Shown here one piece after another: positions 22,474-34,800 of a stretch of DNA of 64,000 nucleotides. How positions within the stretch are numbered: the stretch's first letter is position 1; every line of letters begins with the position of its first letter. The position numbers and the translations under genes were made by a program. The stretch lies in contig MU401502.1 of NCBI GenBank assembly GCA_022579005.1, positions 62,001 through 126,000 on the forward strand, written 5' to 3'. A model generated the notes under the pieces. The model was not told the origin of the DNA and did no database searches. It was given only the letters and a program-made list of their open reading frames with translations. This DNA comes from Poronia punctata (lineage: Eukaryota > Ascomycota > Sordariomycetes > Xylariales > Xylariaceae).

Positions 22474-25344
22474 TTAGAAAACCGTCACCCAAACAATAGG
22501 GTCATTTCTTGTCACCGGCCCCCACGATTCATCACTGTGCACCCTTAGAGCAATGTCTTCTAGAGGACCGTCTCGCTCGCGGTCATACTGTCTCGGTTCC
22601 TCTTGCTCATCCTTATCACCCCCGTAGTTCTTTACAAATTGGCCAACCCCTATGCGTACAGCGTCGTTTATGGATTTGTAAAGTAGAGAGCGGCCCTGTG
22701 CCATGCCTCGCAATGCGCGGTACTCTGCTTCGGGAATGACTAGCGACCGCGGCGCTCGCTTCGCCGGGTCTTTGCTCGTCCGGTCACCCGGGAGCCAGAT
22801 GGTCTGGGGCCCCTTTGGGATCTCCCGAATCACCTGGTTGACGTCCGCGGTAGTCATGATTTTCTTGGGGACAAGTTTTCGGGGGTCCTCTTCCCCCTTT
22901 TCGTTTCGATACGGCTCAAAGTCCTTGGCCCTGATAATGAGGGCATTGGCCGGGTCGAGGAATAACGCGTAACAGGGGAATTGAAGGGGCTCGTCGGGCA
23001 TGTCGAGATGGACGGCCCCGATAGAGACGCCGCGTCCATCCGCAAAGTCAACCGCTACAGGGATCCCATGCCGTTCCCAGAGTCCCGACGGTTTGTGAGG
23101 CTTTATCTCATATATTGGACCCTGTATATAGAAATGTCAGCTACGTCGTGTATCTTAAGGGTGGCAGCACTAGATTCTTACCCGGAGGTCTAATTTGCCA
23201 TCCGATACTCTGCCATACTCGTCAGAACCAGCTGGCTGGGTGTGGAAATCTTCCACATGAGCAACGAGGTGGTTATAAGTCAGCGGAATGAACTTGACGG
23301 GGGCGTCAATCGAGGCCCACGACCATGACGGGGCTCTGTATTTTTTGGGCCGAGTGACGGTTCCGACCACTTTTCCCTTTACGGGCCGCTTCTTGAGACC
23401 TTTGTCGCCTTCCTCAAAGGTCTCCTCCTGCGCATATACACGCCAGTAGAGGTCCTCCATCAAGTGTCTGGCCCATAGCCCTGCAATATAGACGTCACTC
23501 GTCTCCTCGGCAATCACTCGGGCCAAACCCGCAACCGCGGAGAGCTTGTCCTGGTCGACTGTCAGTTTCTGCCTGGAGTAGTTCTCTATCATGGAAAGCC
23601 AGCCCCCCTGCCACCGCCGCCCTGGAACGGGACCAACTGGATATTGGCCGGGTATGTAAGACACCCCCGAGGCTTTTGTCAGCCCGTGCTCTTGAGGCGG
23701 AATCCGTTGAGTTGCTAACAGCTGCTTCATGCTAGAGAAAATATCCGGGAATCGGAAGCCATCCTCTGAGACGAGCTGGGTTTCGCACTCAAAGTACATC
23801 TGATCTGATGCGTAATGGACGATTCTGGGCGATAACAGTCGCTCCTGGAGTGTCCAGCCTCTGCTGCTGAGTGGCTCTGTAGCGATTGGATCAAAGCGCC
23901 TTCCAAAGGTGCCTATGTCTGTTTGTTGGGGCGCATGGGCACTAGAACCTGGAAGCCACTCCTCAAAGAGTTGTAATGACATCTGTCCCGGCCGTTCCAG
24001 ATTCGTGTAGGTGAGCGTGTAGGTATTCGGACCCCTGGCCTCTCGGGGAGTGTCATAGCCAAGTGACGATGTTGGAGAGGATACGTAAGAATCTTTGTCC
24101 CTTTTAGGGAAACAGCCTGAGTAGCTGTCTCTAGATGCCGAGGCCGAGATGGTGAGGTACGCGTTTCTGTATATCCGAGCCATATTCGAAGATTCTCTCT
24201 CCCAGTCGAGGGGGTCGTCTTGGATGATACAGAAACAATCGATCCAGAGATACTTTATACCGAGACGCTTGGTGATTTTAATGGCGTCTTGGAACGTCTT
24301 GGGAAGGTAAGAGAGGGCGAGACCGGCTTTGAAATCTTCCATCGTCTTGCTTGTGGTCATCAACCTGGACGAACTTCCCCAGCAATGGCTTAAGGCTATG
24401 TATCTCCCCTTTAGCCCGTTGGTTTCGAAAAGGCTAACGCGGGGCTCGTTTGAGGAAACATCAATAACCCTCCTTGGAAGCGGGGGGTCCAACGGAGGCC
24501 GCCCGCAAAGTGGATGGTTCAAGCTACAATCCTTGATCCAATCTTCGACTCGACTATAAGCTGTATTGCTGTCCGAGTGCATTTCCCGCAAACGTCCTGG
24601 GATAAGCATGGAGAGCATGCTTTCTACACAGAGATCAGATCCTGGCAGGACAGCCGGCGGACATACATCCGGCAGCTAGAAGACCCACTTACCTTTATTT
24701 GTACATATTCCAATCGCACTGCCTCGCAGGTTGACATCTCCAGGTCTTAGACCGATCGCGTCAAAATGACTCTGAGAACGTGCAAACCGGGCTCCGATCC
24801 CCATAAGCCGCAGATGAGAAATGTCGCCTTTGCGTTTCGGAAGGGAAACTGCCCACCAGTTCCCATAAAGCCATACGGGCCAGTCATCACTGGCGTCTTC
24901 AAGGTCCAGCTTCTCCAGGCTCGGGAGACCGTCCTCTCTTTTCACATGTTTGAAGTCGGCGTCAAAGCTGCCGGTGGGAGCGATGACCGGGCGGCCACCA
25001 CCTGGGCCATCTCTCCAATCCGTGCTGCGTTCGGGAAGACAGGCGCCCAGATTCTTGATGTACGTGACGTCGCGGACAGTCCCTGCGTGGTCAATGTGTC
25101 TGATGGCGTCGGTTTGTGTCCAGTAGCCCATCCCATAGCGAACTCCGCGAGAGTCTTTGTGGTTCGAGATAGCCGCACGGAGCACCATCTGGCAGAGGAC
25201 ACAGGTCTTGGCGGACGCTTCGAGTGCCTTACGTGTTGCGTGATGAGCAGTTGCCCGGCTATCTTCCTGCTGCAGCTGGAACCACGCGATGCTCTCGCAA
25301 ACGTCGCATCTCCAATCCGGCGGAGGCCAATTGCTCGGATTCAT
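22474..25344 (-). CDS. Heterokaryon incompatibility (HET) domain protein
   Basis: Three exons (25344-24693, 24641-23182, 23121-22474) with consensus splice sites give 919 residues. The N-terminus has CDVC (residues ~14-17) and CVLC, the paired-Cys pattern often found before HET domains. The HET domain carries its three usual motifs: YIALSHCWG (298-306), YLWIDCFCIIQDD (348-360) and RGWTLQERLL (478-487). The C-terminal ~400 residues show no known domain; no NACHT, WD40 or ankyrin partner is fused. HET proteins trigger programmed cell death in vegetative incompatibility and some act as innate-immunity effectors, possibly by TIR-like chemistry. The trigger for this one is unknown. The gene stands alone between housekeeping genes, with wide spacers on both sides, as expected for a lineage-variable gene. 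The start is the only early ATG, followed at once by the Cys-rich region. Confidence 0.93.
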
Positions 25345-26326
25345 TCTTAAATAATCGATGTGCGACTGCCTAGCAGTAGCAAAGGGTTGGACGGGCTTCC
25401 TGTATGTTCAGCTCCTCTGCGAGCTGGCCGCACTAATATATAGTCTTATACCAATCCCTGTAAGTACCCAGCCGCTCAGGAGCGAAAAGCATGTTTACCC
25501 CCTCGCCCTCTCTCCTCTCCCTCGGCATACATCGTAGTCGAATCTGTACTGAGTTGGTAACTAGTGTCTCATCCTGTGTACTCGTATATCGTATTTGTTT
25601 TGGATGGCTGTTTACTTAGATAGGTCGCATCTCACCGCCCTAAAGCTCAGCACACCACATTTGTGTAAGCCTTTACGAGTAGAAGCGATCCGTTTAAAGG
25701 CCTACTAGGGATAACCAATTTTGTAACTGGTTACCCTCCAAACCGGACCACAACCATCAAACGCACATGGTTCCATTGCAAAAGGTTAGCGGATGGTAGC
25801 ACAGACGATTGATGTTTGATGTCATTGTCAGCCAATCGCAGCGAAACCCCTGACTCAACAGATTGAAGATAAAAACTTGCCACAGAGTAAACTACCTATG
25901 TAAATACCAGTATAGAGCAAAGTTTTTGGGCTGCCTAAAATGTGTATGGAGCTCTGTGAGTCTTAAGTAGAAGTGCTTTTACCCCCCAACCGGTGTTCTC
26001 GTCGGCGATTTTATTGGTGTTGCAGCAATTTCAAGATATCACACCAAGACCCCTCCCCGCACGGCACCTAAGGTACCCACATATTTTACCTACAAGATAG
26101 ACTAGATAGTGGGGTAGGTATTATTCTAGGTTGTTTATATCGTTGCTCGTCTAACCAAGGTGGTCCATCCAAATACAAGCAAATGTCAATAAAAAGTTGG
26201 TAGACGATATCCTTGAACGTCGCCAAACGTATTTACAACCTTCCATCAACGCTGTTCCACAAACCCGCAACTCGTCCATCAACCACTTCACACCGTTGAC
26301 GAGCTCGTCATTCCGGCATAGTCGAT
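25345..26326. other. Divergent spacer HET / CSE1
   Basis: A 1-kb shared 5' region of two divergent genes. No gene is seen, and no motif that I would call beyond ACCTA/TAGGT words. Confidence 0.55.
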
Positions 26327-29300
26327 ATGGCTTCCGATATTGGCCAAATTGCACAGTTGCTGGATGCGACACTGGATCCGACGAAGCACAGGAAAGGTGA
26401 GTCTGCACCCATACCGCATCTTCTCTTCCTACCCCGCCATCGGCGTGTTTCGTCACCTGGCATGCATTGTCTCGTTGTCTCGTCCTTCACCTAATCCGGC
26501 CCCGCTACCTATGCCTTGCCTCCCGTTCTCTGCTAAGAAGATCAACAGCCGAAAATGCACTGAAACAAGAGGAGAAGAAACCCCAGTTCTCTCTTACGCT
26601 TCTCAAGATCGTTGCGACCGAGTCATTCGAAACCAAGATCCGCCTTGCTGGGGCCTTGTGCTTCAAAAACTTCATCCGACACAACTATGTAGTACGTCAG
26701 CCAGCATTGATCGGAGCGTCGCAACTCTACTGACGACTTCCTACACAGGACGAGGAACGAAATTACAAGCTTCCTCTCGACGAGGTCAACACGATAAAAC
26801 GTGAGCTTATTGGGCTCATGATCGCATGCCCCTCCACTATACAGACACAGTTAGGAGAAGCCATCAGCATTATCGCCGACTCCGACTTCTGGGACCGATG
26901 GGATACGCTGGTTCAGGTACGTCAACCCCACCCCCCATCTCGTCGACCATATAACGATCTAATGCAATGCGTCCGGATATAGGATCTCGTCTCTCGCTTC
27001 AGTCCCGATAACTACAAAGTCAACAATGGCGTTTTGGAGGTTGCGCATTCGATTTTCGTAAGATGGCGCCCGTTGTATCGGTCCGACGCCTTGTACGACG
27101 AGATCAACCATGTGCTCAATACCTTCGCTGTGCCGTTCCTGGAACTTCTTAACGTCAGTATCCCGCCGTCCTCTAACATAACCAGCCCACCTTGGGCCCT
27201 CCAGAGTAGGCCTCGCAGCTGACACAACGTAGGCCACAGACCAGCAGATCGACGCGAACCAGAATAATAAGGAAGCCCTCAAGGGCTACTTCGATACTTT
27301 AAGCCTCTTGGTGAAGGTGTTCTACGACTTGTCTTGCCAAGACATGCCGCCGCAGTTTGAAAGCAATCTCGAGGCCATCTCGACCTTCCTTCACAAGTAC
27401 CTCAATTACGAAAATCCACTCCTAGCTACCGACGACGAGACTGAAGCAGGTATAATCGAAACCGTCAAGGCCGATATATGTGATGCTCTCGAGCTCTATG
27501 TAACCAAGTACGACGACGATTTCAACCGATATGTCCAGGTATTCATCTCCAAGGCCTGGAATCTACTCTCCAACATCGGACCCGAGACCAAATACGACAA
27601 CCTGGTTAGCAAGGCTCTCCACTTTCTGACGGCCATTGCTGGAACCACAAACCACTCGGCAGCCTTCAACGACGAGAACGTCCTCAGCCAGGTTGTCGAG
27701 AAGGTAGTTCTACCCAACGTTGCCCTTCGAGAATCGGACCTGGAGCTGTTCGAGGATGAGCCTATTGAGTTTATCCGTCGCGATCTCGAGGGCTCCGACA
27801 CGGATTCGCGACGGCGGGCTGCGACCGACTTCCTCCGTCAGCTCCAGGGCAAGTTCGAGCAGCTCGTCACAGCGGTGACGGGGAAATATATCAATCACTA
27901 TTTGGAGCAGGGCAAGACCAACTGGAAGGATAAAGACACTGCCATATCTCTGTTCCTGTCTATTGCTGCCAAGGGAGCCGTCACGGCGTCGCAAGGCGTC
28001 AAGACTGTTAACGAGGCACTCAACGTTGTCGACTTCTTTCAGCAGCACGTCGCAAATGACTTGGTTGGCGACGCCGGTATCGAGCCCATCTCCAAAGTCG
28101 ACGCCATCAAATATCTCTATACGTTCCGAAGTCAGTTGACCAAAGAGCAATGGCAGGCGGCGTTCCAGCCCCTGGTACAGAACATGGGCGCCTCAAATTA
28201 CGTTGTGTACACCTATGCTGCTATTGCTGTTGAGAGGCTTTTGTTCCTTACCGACGATTCTGGTGCCCGTATATTCGGCCGGGCCGATATCGAGCCGTTT
28301 GCAAAGGATCTTTTGGACCACCTTTTCAAGCTTATCGAAAAAGAGACGTCGCCCCCAAAGATGCAGGAGAACGAGTTCCTCATGCGGTGTATCATGCGTG
28401 TCCTCATCGTCATGAACACGGGCATCCAAGCATTTGATGACATGGTGCTCGATCACTTGATAGGGATCACCAATATTATCAAGGTGAACCCGAGTAATCC
28501 CCGGTTCTACTACTACCACTTCGAGGCTCTAGGCGCTGTTGTGAGGTAAATTATTTGACCAGACCAAATCGTCCCCTTGCAGGAGAGCATAACTGACTCT
28601 GAGAAAATTAGCTCCACTTCGGCCAGTGGTACCGCCAAGTTGGAGGAGCGCCTCTGGCAGCCTTTCAGCCAGATTATTACAGAAGAAGTGAACGGTAAGT
28701 GCTCCTTTTGCGCGAAACTTGGAATGCGAGCTGACAAGTTACATAGAATTCATGCCCTATGTGTTCCAGCTTCTGGCAAGACTGCTAGAATCGAACCCGT
28801 CAGGGGCACTACCCAATCATTACCAGGCTCTTATCGGCCCTTTGATGCTACCTGTCACATGGGAAACCAGAGGCAATGTCCCTGCTCTTACACGACTACT
28901 GGTTGCTATTATACCAAGAGCTGCGCAGCTCATCATAGCGGAGAACCAAGTCCAACCCATTTTGGGCATATTCCAGGGTCTTCTACGAGGCAGAAAGACC
29001 GAGTCCAACGCGTTCGACCTTCTAGAGTCGGTTTGTTTGTCGATACCACGGTATGTCGCCGTCATCAGCCCTTTAACAATAAGATAGCCCAGGTAAACTA
29101 ATGTTATTATATAGGCCCGCGCTTGAGCCATATTTCAAGAGTATCTTGGAACTCCTCTTCACCAAGCTCCAGTCCAACCCCTCGGACTCGTTCAAGCTCC
29201 GGTTTGTGCGCTTCTACCACCTCATCTCGGCCAAGCTTGAAGCTGGCCTCGGAACGGATTTCTTCATCAGCCAAGTCGATATGGTCCAAAACAATCTGTT

Positions 29301-29739
29301 CACGCAGATTTATTTGACCATTATCTTGCCAACATCTGAGCAACTTGTGCGCCCGGTGGATCGAAAGGCTGCCGTCATCTCTTTCGCCAAGTCGATGGGT
29401 GACAGCAGTGCATTCGCGCAACGTTACCTCAAAGGCTGGCGATTTACTTGCGAAGCCATGCTTAAAATGCTCATGAACCCTCCCAAGGTAACAATGGGCG
29501 CGGGTGATGAAGTAGTCAACGAGGCCGATGTGGACGACATTGGCTTTGGCTTGGGCTTCACACCCCTCAACACTTGCAAGAAGGCCGCTCGCGATGATTT
29601 CCCCGAAGTACAGGATATCCAACAGTGGGTGCGCCAGTATCTCATGGACGCCAATAACCGCCACAACGGTGCTGTTGCTGGGTACATGGATCGCTTAACA
29701 CCCGAGGGTAGACAGGCTTTGGCCATGTATGTATCATAG
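26327..29739 (+). CDS. CSE1: Exportin-2 / importin-alpha re-exporter CSE1
   Basis: Eight exons (26327-26396, 26549-26691, 26749-26916, 26983-27153, 27233-28545, 28612-28694, 28747-29050, 29115-29739) sum to 958 residues, against 960 in yeast Cse1. All junction phases fit. The N-terminus (MASDIGQIAQLLDATLDPTK) and the importin-beta N-terminal text (FSLTLLKIVATESF, RLAGALCFKNFIRHNY) identify the karyopherin fold. CSE1-specific text includes YDLSCQDMPPQFESNL, YVQVFISKAWNLLSN and NPSNPRFYYYHFEALGA. It exports importin-alpha from the nucleus with RanGTP so that classical NLS import can continue, and should be essential. The donor after exon 4 (GTCAGT) is weaker than the others. The start ATG opens the conserved N-terminus. 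Confidence 0.96.
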
Positions 29740-30324
29740 GTTTAAGAAACGGCGTCTTTTCCAAATACCGGCGGGGAGGGGAGCGACGGCGTAGGTTGAG
29801 ATGATGGTATGGTGGGGCGGAGGGAAATGGCATGTGTCCGAATCATTATCCATGGAATATTAAGGATTGGCGGACTACAAAAAGATTGATTCGTACTATC
29901 ATGAGGGCTGGCATGGAGCTAGAGAGGATAATGAAAAGAAAAATACAACTCATTCCACTTATGTATTGATGGACATGCATCCAAGGATATGAATGATTGA
30001 GCAGTGACATTATACAAGAGTGTTGTCTTTCCGCATTAACTTCACCCAGAATTCTGGGCCTGGCATCCAAGGTAAACGGATGCATCATCGTGGGTCTAAG
30101 GTCTTCTTTGATTCATTCTATTTTAAGCCTGTAATGTCGTTCTTCTCATCCTTTTTGTATCCGTGGCCCATGGGTATCATATAACAATAAGCATATTCCG
30201 TAAAATCATCCATAACCATAATCAATCAACCTGTCCATGTCCAGTACAGTCCGTTTCTTCTTCTGATTTCCCCCCCAATTCCTGTTTTCTTCGATTTACC
30301 GAGTTCTCGAGTCAAAAATATTGA
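29740..30324. other. Convergent 3' spacer CSE1 / ESS2
   Basis: Both flanking genes end here. No gene is visible; it presumably holds two 3' UTRs. Confidence 0.6.
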
Positions 30325-31707
30325 TTACTTCGATACCTGCTTCAGCCTCGACCCCCTCGCCGTCCTCGTCGACGTGCTCTGTCCGAAAGGCGTGCGCGGC
30401 GTGAGGCCGGGCGAATTCCCAATCTTACTCCATAATCTCTGCGCGGCGGGTGTCAGAGCGCCGCCCGTCACGCGCGGACTACTAGGGAACCTGGGGACGG
30501 GCGTTTTTCCTCCCTCCGCCGCGACTTTACCCGTGATGCCGAGCTTCGAAGACTCGCGTCTGGACTCGGAGATGCGATCCACCATGCGATGATGCAGCGC
30601 TTCGCGACGGCTCTGCTCCTTGATGATGAACGGGTTGGGAGTCGCATCCGCTGGACCCAGATCTATCTTTACTGCGGCGGGGAGGGGCGCGGGTTCGGGT
30701 TCATCTTCGTCATCGACGAATGCGTAGCCGTTTACTCGGGGCGTCTCGCTACCCCCGCCGGCAACGCTTGACGTCGCTACACTATCGGGTTTCCGACGAC
30801 GGCCGGCTATGGCGTCACGGACGGCGGATAGGGAGGGCGAGGGGGGGACGGAATCGGCTACTTGTGGTGGTGGTGGCGCGTGAAGACGCGTGTTCTCGTA
30901 ACTGACTGCCTTGGGCGGAGCGCGTGATGACGATGCTGTCGATACGGGTACACCTTCGCCGTCGGGCGCGAACATGAGGGCGTTGTTAGGGGTTGATTTC
31001 CACGTCTCCGGCTGCGCGGGACGGTCGTCTTTATCTTTGATGGCCAGTCTTTCTTTCTTGTGGAAGCCGTCGTCTTCTAAGCTTTTGCCCGATTCCAGGA
31101 GCCTGTTCTCGACGCGTCTTTGGGCAAGTTGCATTTTGGACGGTAACTTATTTCCCGACCATAGCCAGGCGTATTTCTCGGCACGTTTGGAGTTTTGCCG
31201 GTCGAGGAGCTTATAGAAGCTCTCGTTGTCTTCGGAAGTGTATTTGGATTGGAAGGCGCTGAGGCTCATGTTCGTGTCGATGTCCATCGCCGTCGCCGTC
31301 TCCGATTGTACTACCGACAACCCCGACGTGGACACGGGCGTGTCGCCTAGGAAGCTGCCTCGCGGGGTTTGCGTCTGCGTCTGCTGTGGTGTGGCTAGCG
31401 AAGTACCCCTCCTCGATTTCTTCCGTCCCGGTGTCATGACATGTTGTAGACGACGGGTGGCGCTCGATATCCATTCCGGATCTTTCGAGTCCAGCGCGTC
31501 GAGATATTCCTGCTGCGTCTCGCTTTCTAGGAGGCCGGGGAAGAAATCCCGCGCTATGATTTGCGAGAGGGCGTCCGTGTAGCTGTCTTCGTCGATGACT
31601 TTCTTTGGCCGCTTGATTCGTTTGGGGGGCGGAGGCGGGGGCATTAGCTCGAGATCATCTCTCTTACGCACAACAGCGGTCGATGTCGATGTCGATGTCT
31701 TCTCCAT
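30325..31707 (-). CDS. ESS2: Nuclear splicing-associated protein ESS2 (Es2/DGCR14, Bis1)
   Basis: A single exon of 460 residues. Conserved Es2-family text is clear: KRPKKVIDEDSYTDALSQII followed by RDFFPGL (residues ~33-60), FQSKYTSEDNESFYKLLD (~150), and KYAWLWSGNKLPSKMQL (~180). The C-terminus carries a second conserved stretch (PVPRFPSSPRV... LWSKIGNSPGL). In humans DGCR14/ESS2 is found in spliceosome complex C, and fission yeast Bis1 is a nuclear stress-response partner. A role in splicing is therefore inferred. The N-terminus has a short ST repeat and a PPPPPP run; the middle is disordered. The ATG at 31707 is the first in frame. Confidence 0.92.
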   Translation of the reverse strand: MEKTSTSTSTAVVRKRDDLELMPPPPPPKRIKRPKKVIDEDSYTDALSQIIARDFFPGLLESETQQEYLDALDSKDPEWISSATRRLQHVMTPGRKKSRRGTSLATPQQTQTQTPRGSFLGDTPVSTSGLSVVQSETATAMDIDTNMSLSAFQSKYTSEDNESFYKLLDRQNSKRAEKYAWLWSGNKLPSKMQLAQRRVENRLLESGKSLEDDGFHKKERLAIKDKDDRPAQPETWKSTPNNALMFAPDGEGVPVSTASSSRAPPKAVSYENTRLHAPPPPQVADSVPPSPSLSAVRDAIAGRRRKPDSVATSSVAGGGSETPRVNGYAFVDDEDEPEPAPLPAAVKIDLGPADATPNPFIIKEQSRREALHHRMVDRISESRRESSKLGITGKVAAEGGKTPVPRFPSSPRVTGGALTPAAQRLWSKIGNSPGLTPRTPFGQSTSTRTARGSRLKQVSK

Positions 31708-32624
31708 GATGGCTGGTTCGAGATAATCATCTGTTGTGGCCGGGTATGTTGTATTGTATGTTCTTCGGCTCCAGAGGAATTTGTTTATAGAAGGTTGAAC
31801 AGGAAATTCGAAGGAACCAATGACGATATTCCAGGCACTGTACCTACCAAGCGCTACCTATCGCGTTTAATGGACCGATCACGGATCACCTACCTTATGT
31901 ACTATCCACTAATAAGGCTCGTCGCTATTAACCAAAGTAGGTTAGGTCATGTTCAGCCCTTGTTGCAGTACGCCGAAACTGCGCCACAGCCCAGCCGAAA
32001 GCCACACGTAAATTGTCCGCGCAAAAACCCCCCAAGAAGATCTTGAACCTACCAAGAACAAAGTTGTGTTGCGTTGTTCTGTCTAGGTTAGTAATTCAAA
32101 TTACAACCTGGCCAAGGTCATTTCACATCTGTATGTTCATATGAGCTCTGTTCCTATGTGACATCATCCTCTCTATTTGGTTGACTCTTTTTGTAACTTT
32201 AATCTTGACGCCAACAAGTAAGCTCGTAGCTAGGCTGGGGCACAAGGCGTAGGTATACCTACTCGTGGTTGGCCATATGCTCGTCATTGCCACAAGCCAC
32301 ATCCCAACAATGAACACCATAACTCACTGTTATGAGTACTTAGGTAGGTAGATACAGCAGCTCTGGTCAGTCATATGCACCAAGTTTTGGTTAAGCTCTC
32401 AGTCTGTCCAAGTGTGTTACGATGAATGAAGGTTACATGTAACCTTCAAGCTCTATCTTGCAGATGGAGATTTTACAATCTCCCGGACAACGCAACATCA
32501 AAAGCAAATTCAGTTTAATAGTAAGTTTATCCTGATGATCTATCAATATCTAAATATCTACCAAATCCATGAAACGATGAACAAATAAAAACAAGGCAAC
32601 CAATTCTCGTAAAACCCGCAATCT
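31708..32624. other. Spacer ESS2 / FMN reductase
   Basis: No gene is seen in 0.9 kb. It contains ACTTAGGTAGGTAGATA at 32338-32354 and the ESS2 promoter side near 31710-31900. Confidence 0.55.
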
Positions 32625-33170
32625 TTACGCCTTAGCCTCAACCTTCTCAATAGGCTTCAGCACGGCTTCCTTCAGCTCCTCGGCAGCCTTTGTAATCTCG
32701 TCCGCCTGTGCCTCCCACTTCGTCTTCGACGCGTCGGAGAACTCTCCCTTGGACAAGAGGTCGCCGACCTCGGCCATGGGGTCGGCAAAGGCGAGCTGGG
32801 GTCGCGTCTCCATGATGTGCAAGCCCATGCTGCCAACTCCGAGCACCTGCTTGGCCTGGTCGCTCGACCGAGAGCCTCCATGTGCGCCGTAGCTCACGAT
32901 CGTCAGGGGCTTGCCCTGCCATTCGTTCCATAGGTAGTCGATTGCGTTCTTGGTGCCGCCCGCCACTATTGTTGTTTTGTTAGCCCTGTGTGGATTGGAG
33001 GAAGAACAGGCAGGTAGGTAATTACGTACTACCGCCGTTATACTCTGGAATAACAATGACATAGCCGTCGTGCTTGGCGATCTCTGCGCTCCAGGCTTTG
33101 GAGTGTTCATGTTGAAACTCTCCGTACATGGGGACCACTGTAATTTTTGAATTGTTAGTTTAAATGTTCC

Positions 33171-33202
<32 letters not shown>

Positions 33203-33479
33203 GGCTATACATCGTAGAGCTAGCTAGTAGCCCACGATAGATGGATATGCTGTATATACACTTCTGAGAAAAGGGGGCAGGAGGATACTCACTCATAGGT
33301 GTGATATTCTCATTGTAAATAGGTAAATTGAAGTCGCGGAGGTTGACAGGCACCACCTTGATGTCGGCTGCGCCTAGACTCTTCTCAAAGTAAGGTTGCA
33401 CGAAAGCCGCTACGTTGGGACCTACGGCCTTTGGGCGCAGGCTCATGGCGATGAGAGCGACGGATTTGGGTGCTGCCAT
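32625..33479 (-). CDS. NADPH-dependent FMN / quinone reductase (flavodoxin-like)
   Basis: Three exons (33479-33293, 33137-33033, 32965-32625) encode 210 residues. The fold is a flavodoxin-like NADPH-dependent FMN reductase: SVALIAMSLRP at the N-terminal strand with the usual phosphate loop (here MSLRPKAVGPNV), then VIVIPEYNG, KNAIDYLWNEW and TIVSYGAHGGSR, which line the flavin. Yeast Lot6, a quinone reductase of about 190 residues, is a likely relative; redox detoxification in the cytosol is inferred. The last ~45 residues are Lys/Glu/Ala-rich and extend beyond the core. Intron 1 contains a 26-base homopolymer (T on the plus strand). The ATG at 33479 precedes the first beta strand directly. 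Confidence 0.88.
33177..33202. repeat. T26 homopolymer inside an intron
   Basis: Twenty-six T in a row on the plus strand (poly-A in the transcript), inside intron 1 of the FMN reductase gene. It probably varies in length between strains. Confidence 0.9.
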
Positions 33480-33959
33480 GGTTGCTAGTTTGCTGTCTGA
33501 AGCTTCTCAAAACGGGGAGGGGAGCAAAGTAGGCGTTTGTTTGTTTGTTTGTAGGTAAGTAGTGATGAAATATATTGCTTGTTCTTGAGCTACGCTTAAT
33601 TGTTTTTCTTTCTCCCATCTTGCACGACGGGACGTGTCTACTTATACAAACCTCTTTTCGAGTATCAGTTGCACGGGACAGGCGGTGCCCGCACGCTCCG
33701 TTATCCCCGACCTACCAGCCCCCGTGCCGCCTTCATACTTACACGTACAATTGATTTGTAAAAAAGTGTCCGAGTTATTCTATGGCGATTTGTAAGGATC
33801 CTAGAGACAGCAATATTCGGGCGTTAGCTTCTGTAAAAGATCTGGGCCTGCCTACCGCGGTTGATTTCATAAGCAGTAAATACTCATAAAGAATGTGTGT
33901 AAATGTTTGGTGATGCACCGCCGGCGGCTCAACACATCTCAATTGATATTGTGGGGGCC

Positions 33960-34085
33960 GGCGTGATTGATGATGATTGGTTGTGGTGGCTAGATTGGGA
34001 ATAGATTGAATGGTGGTAGATTGGCGGGATTGGGAATAGATGCAATGTGGTGGCTAGATTGGGTATAGTGGCCAGTTAGGAAAGA
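33960..34085. repeat. Imperfect GATTGGG-containing tandem repeats
   Basis: Words such as GGTGGCTAGATTGGG and GATTGGGAATAGAT recur four to five times with variable spacing. This is a decayed minisatellite in non-coding DNA. Confidence 0.6.
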
Positions 34086-34539
34086 TTGAAAGTGGTGGGG
34101 ACGAAAGAAGGCGTGCTGAGCCCGTGCGGGTGGGTATCTCTTGTTGGCGGTACACATGGTCATTGGCTGTTTCAATTAGTGGGTATCGAACGTCTGAGGA
34201 TAGTTGTACAGACGGCGACGGGCAGAGGAAGGAAGGAAGGATGCATGGATGGATGGATGAAAGAAAAGAAGGGAAAGAAGACAGATTAGACATTATCTTA
34301 TCATCGTGTAAACCACGATGTCAATCGCCGGCCCAGCCAACTCTGGCCCCCTCTATCCCACGCCTCAGGCCCCTCCCGATCCCTAGGGTTTCGGCTAAGG
34401 GTGGCTAGGGCGGTGGTAGGGCTATTAGAATGGCTGTATCTCGTAGAATACCCCGTCCTTTTACCGACTAGAAAAGATTACAACCTCGACACTCTCTCGG
34501 GTAGAGAGTCCTGAGGCGAACCGAGTCGAGAGGGCGAGG

Positions 34540-34800
34540 GAGACGGGGGACAGAGGGGGCGGACGTAGAGGGGGGGTAGAGAGGGGGGACAGAGAGCGGG
34601 ACAGAGAGCGGGACAGAGGGGGCGGACGTAGAGGGGGGACAGATAGGGGAGCTAGAGAGCGGGACAGAGAGGGGGGGCAGAGAAGGGGAGAGACGGAGAG
34701 AGGGGGAGAGACGGAGAGAGGGGGCGAGACGGAGAGAGGGGGAGAGACGGAGAGAGGGGGCGAGACGGAGAGAGGGGGAGAGACGGAGAAGGAGGGAGAC
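34540..34800. repeat. GA-rich 18-bp minisatellite
   Basis: From about 34681 to 34795 the unit GGAGAGACGGAGAGAGGG repeats some six times with single-base variants (GGAGAG or GGCGAG). A less regular GGGACAGAGAGCGGGACAGAG segment precedes it. One strand is almost wholly purine with few C or T, a composition that can form triplex or R-loop structures. The upstream half carries GGACGTAGAGGGGG words. Confidence 0.85.
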
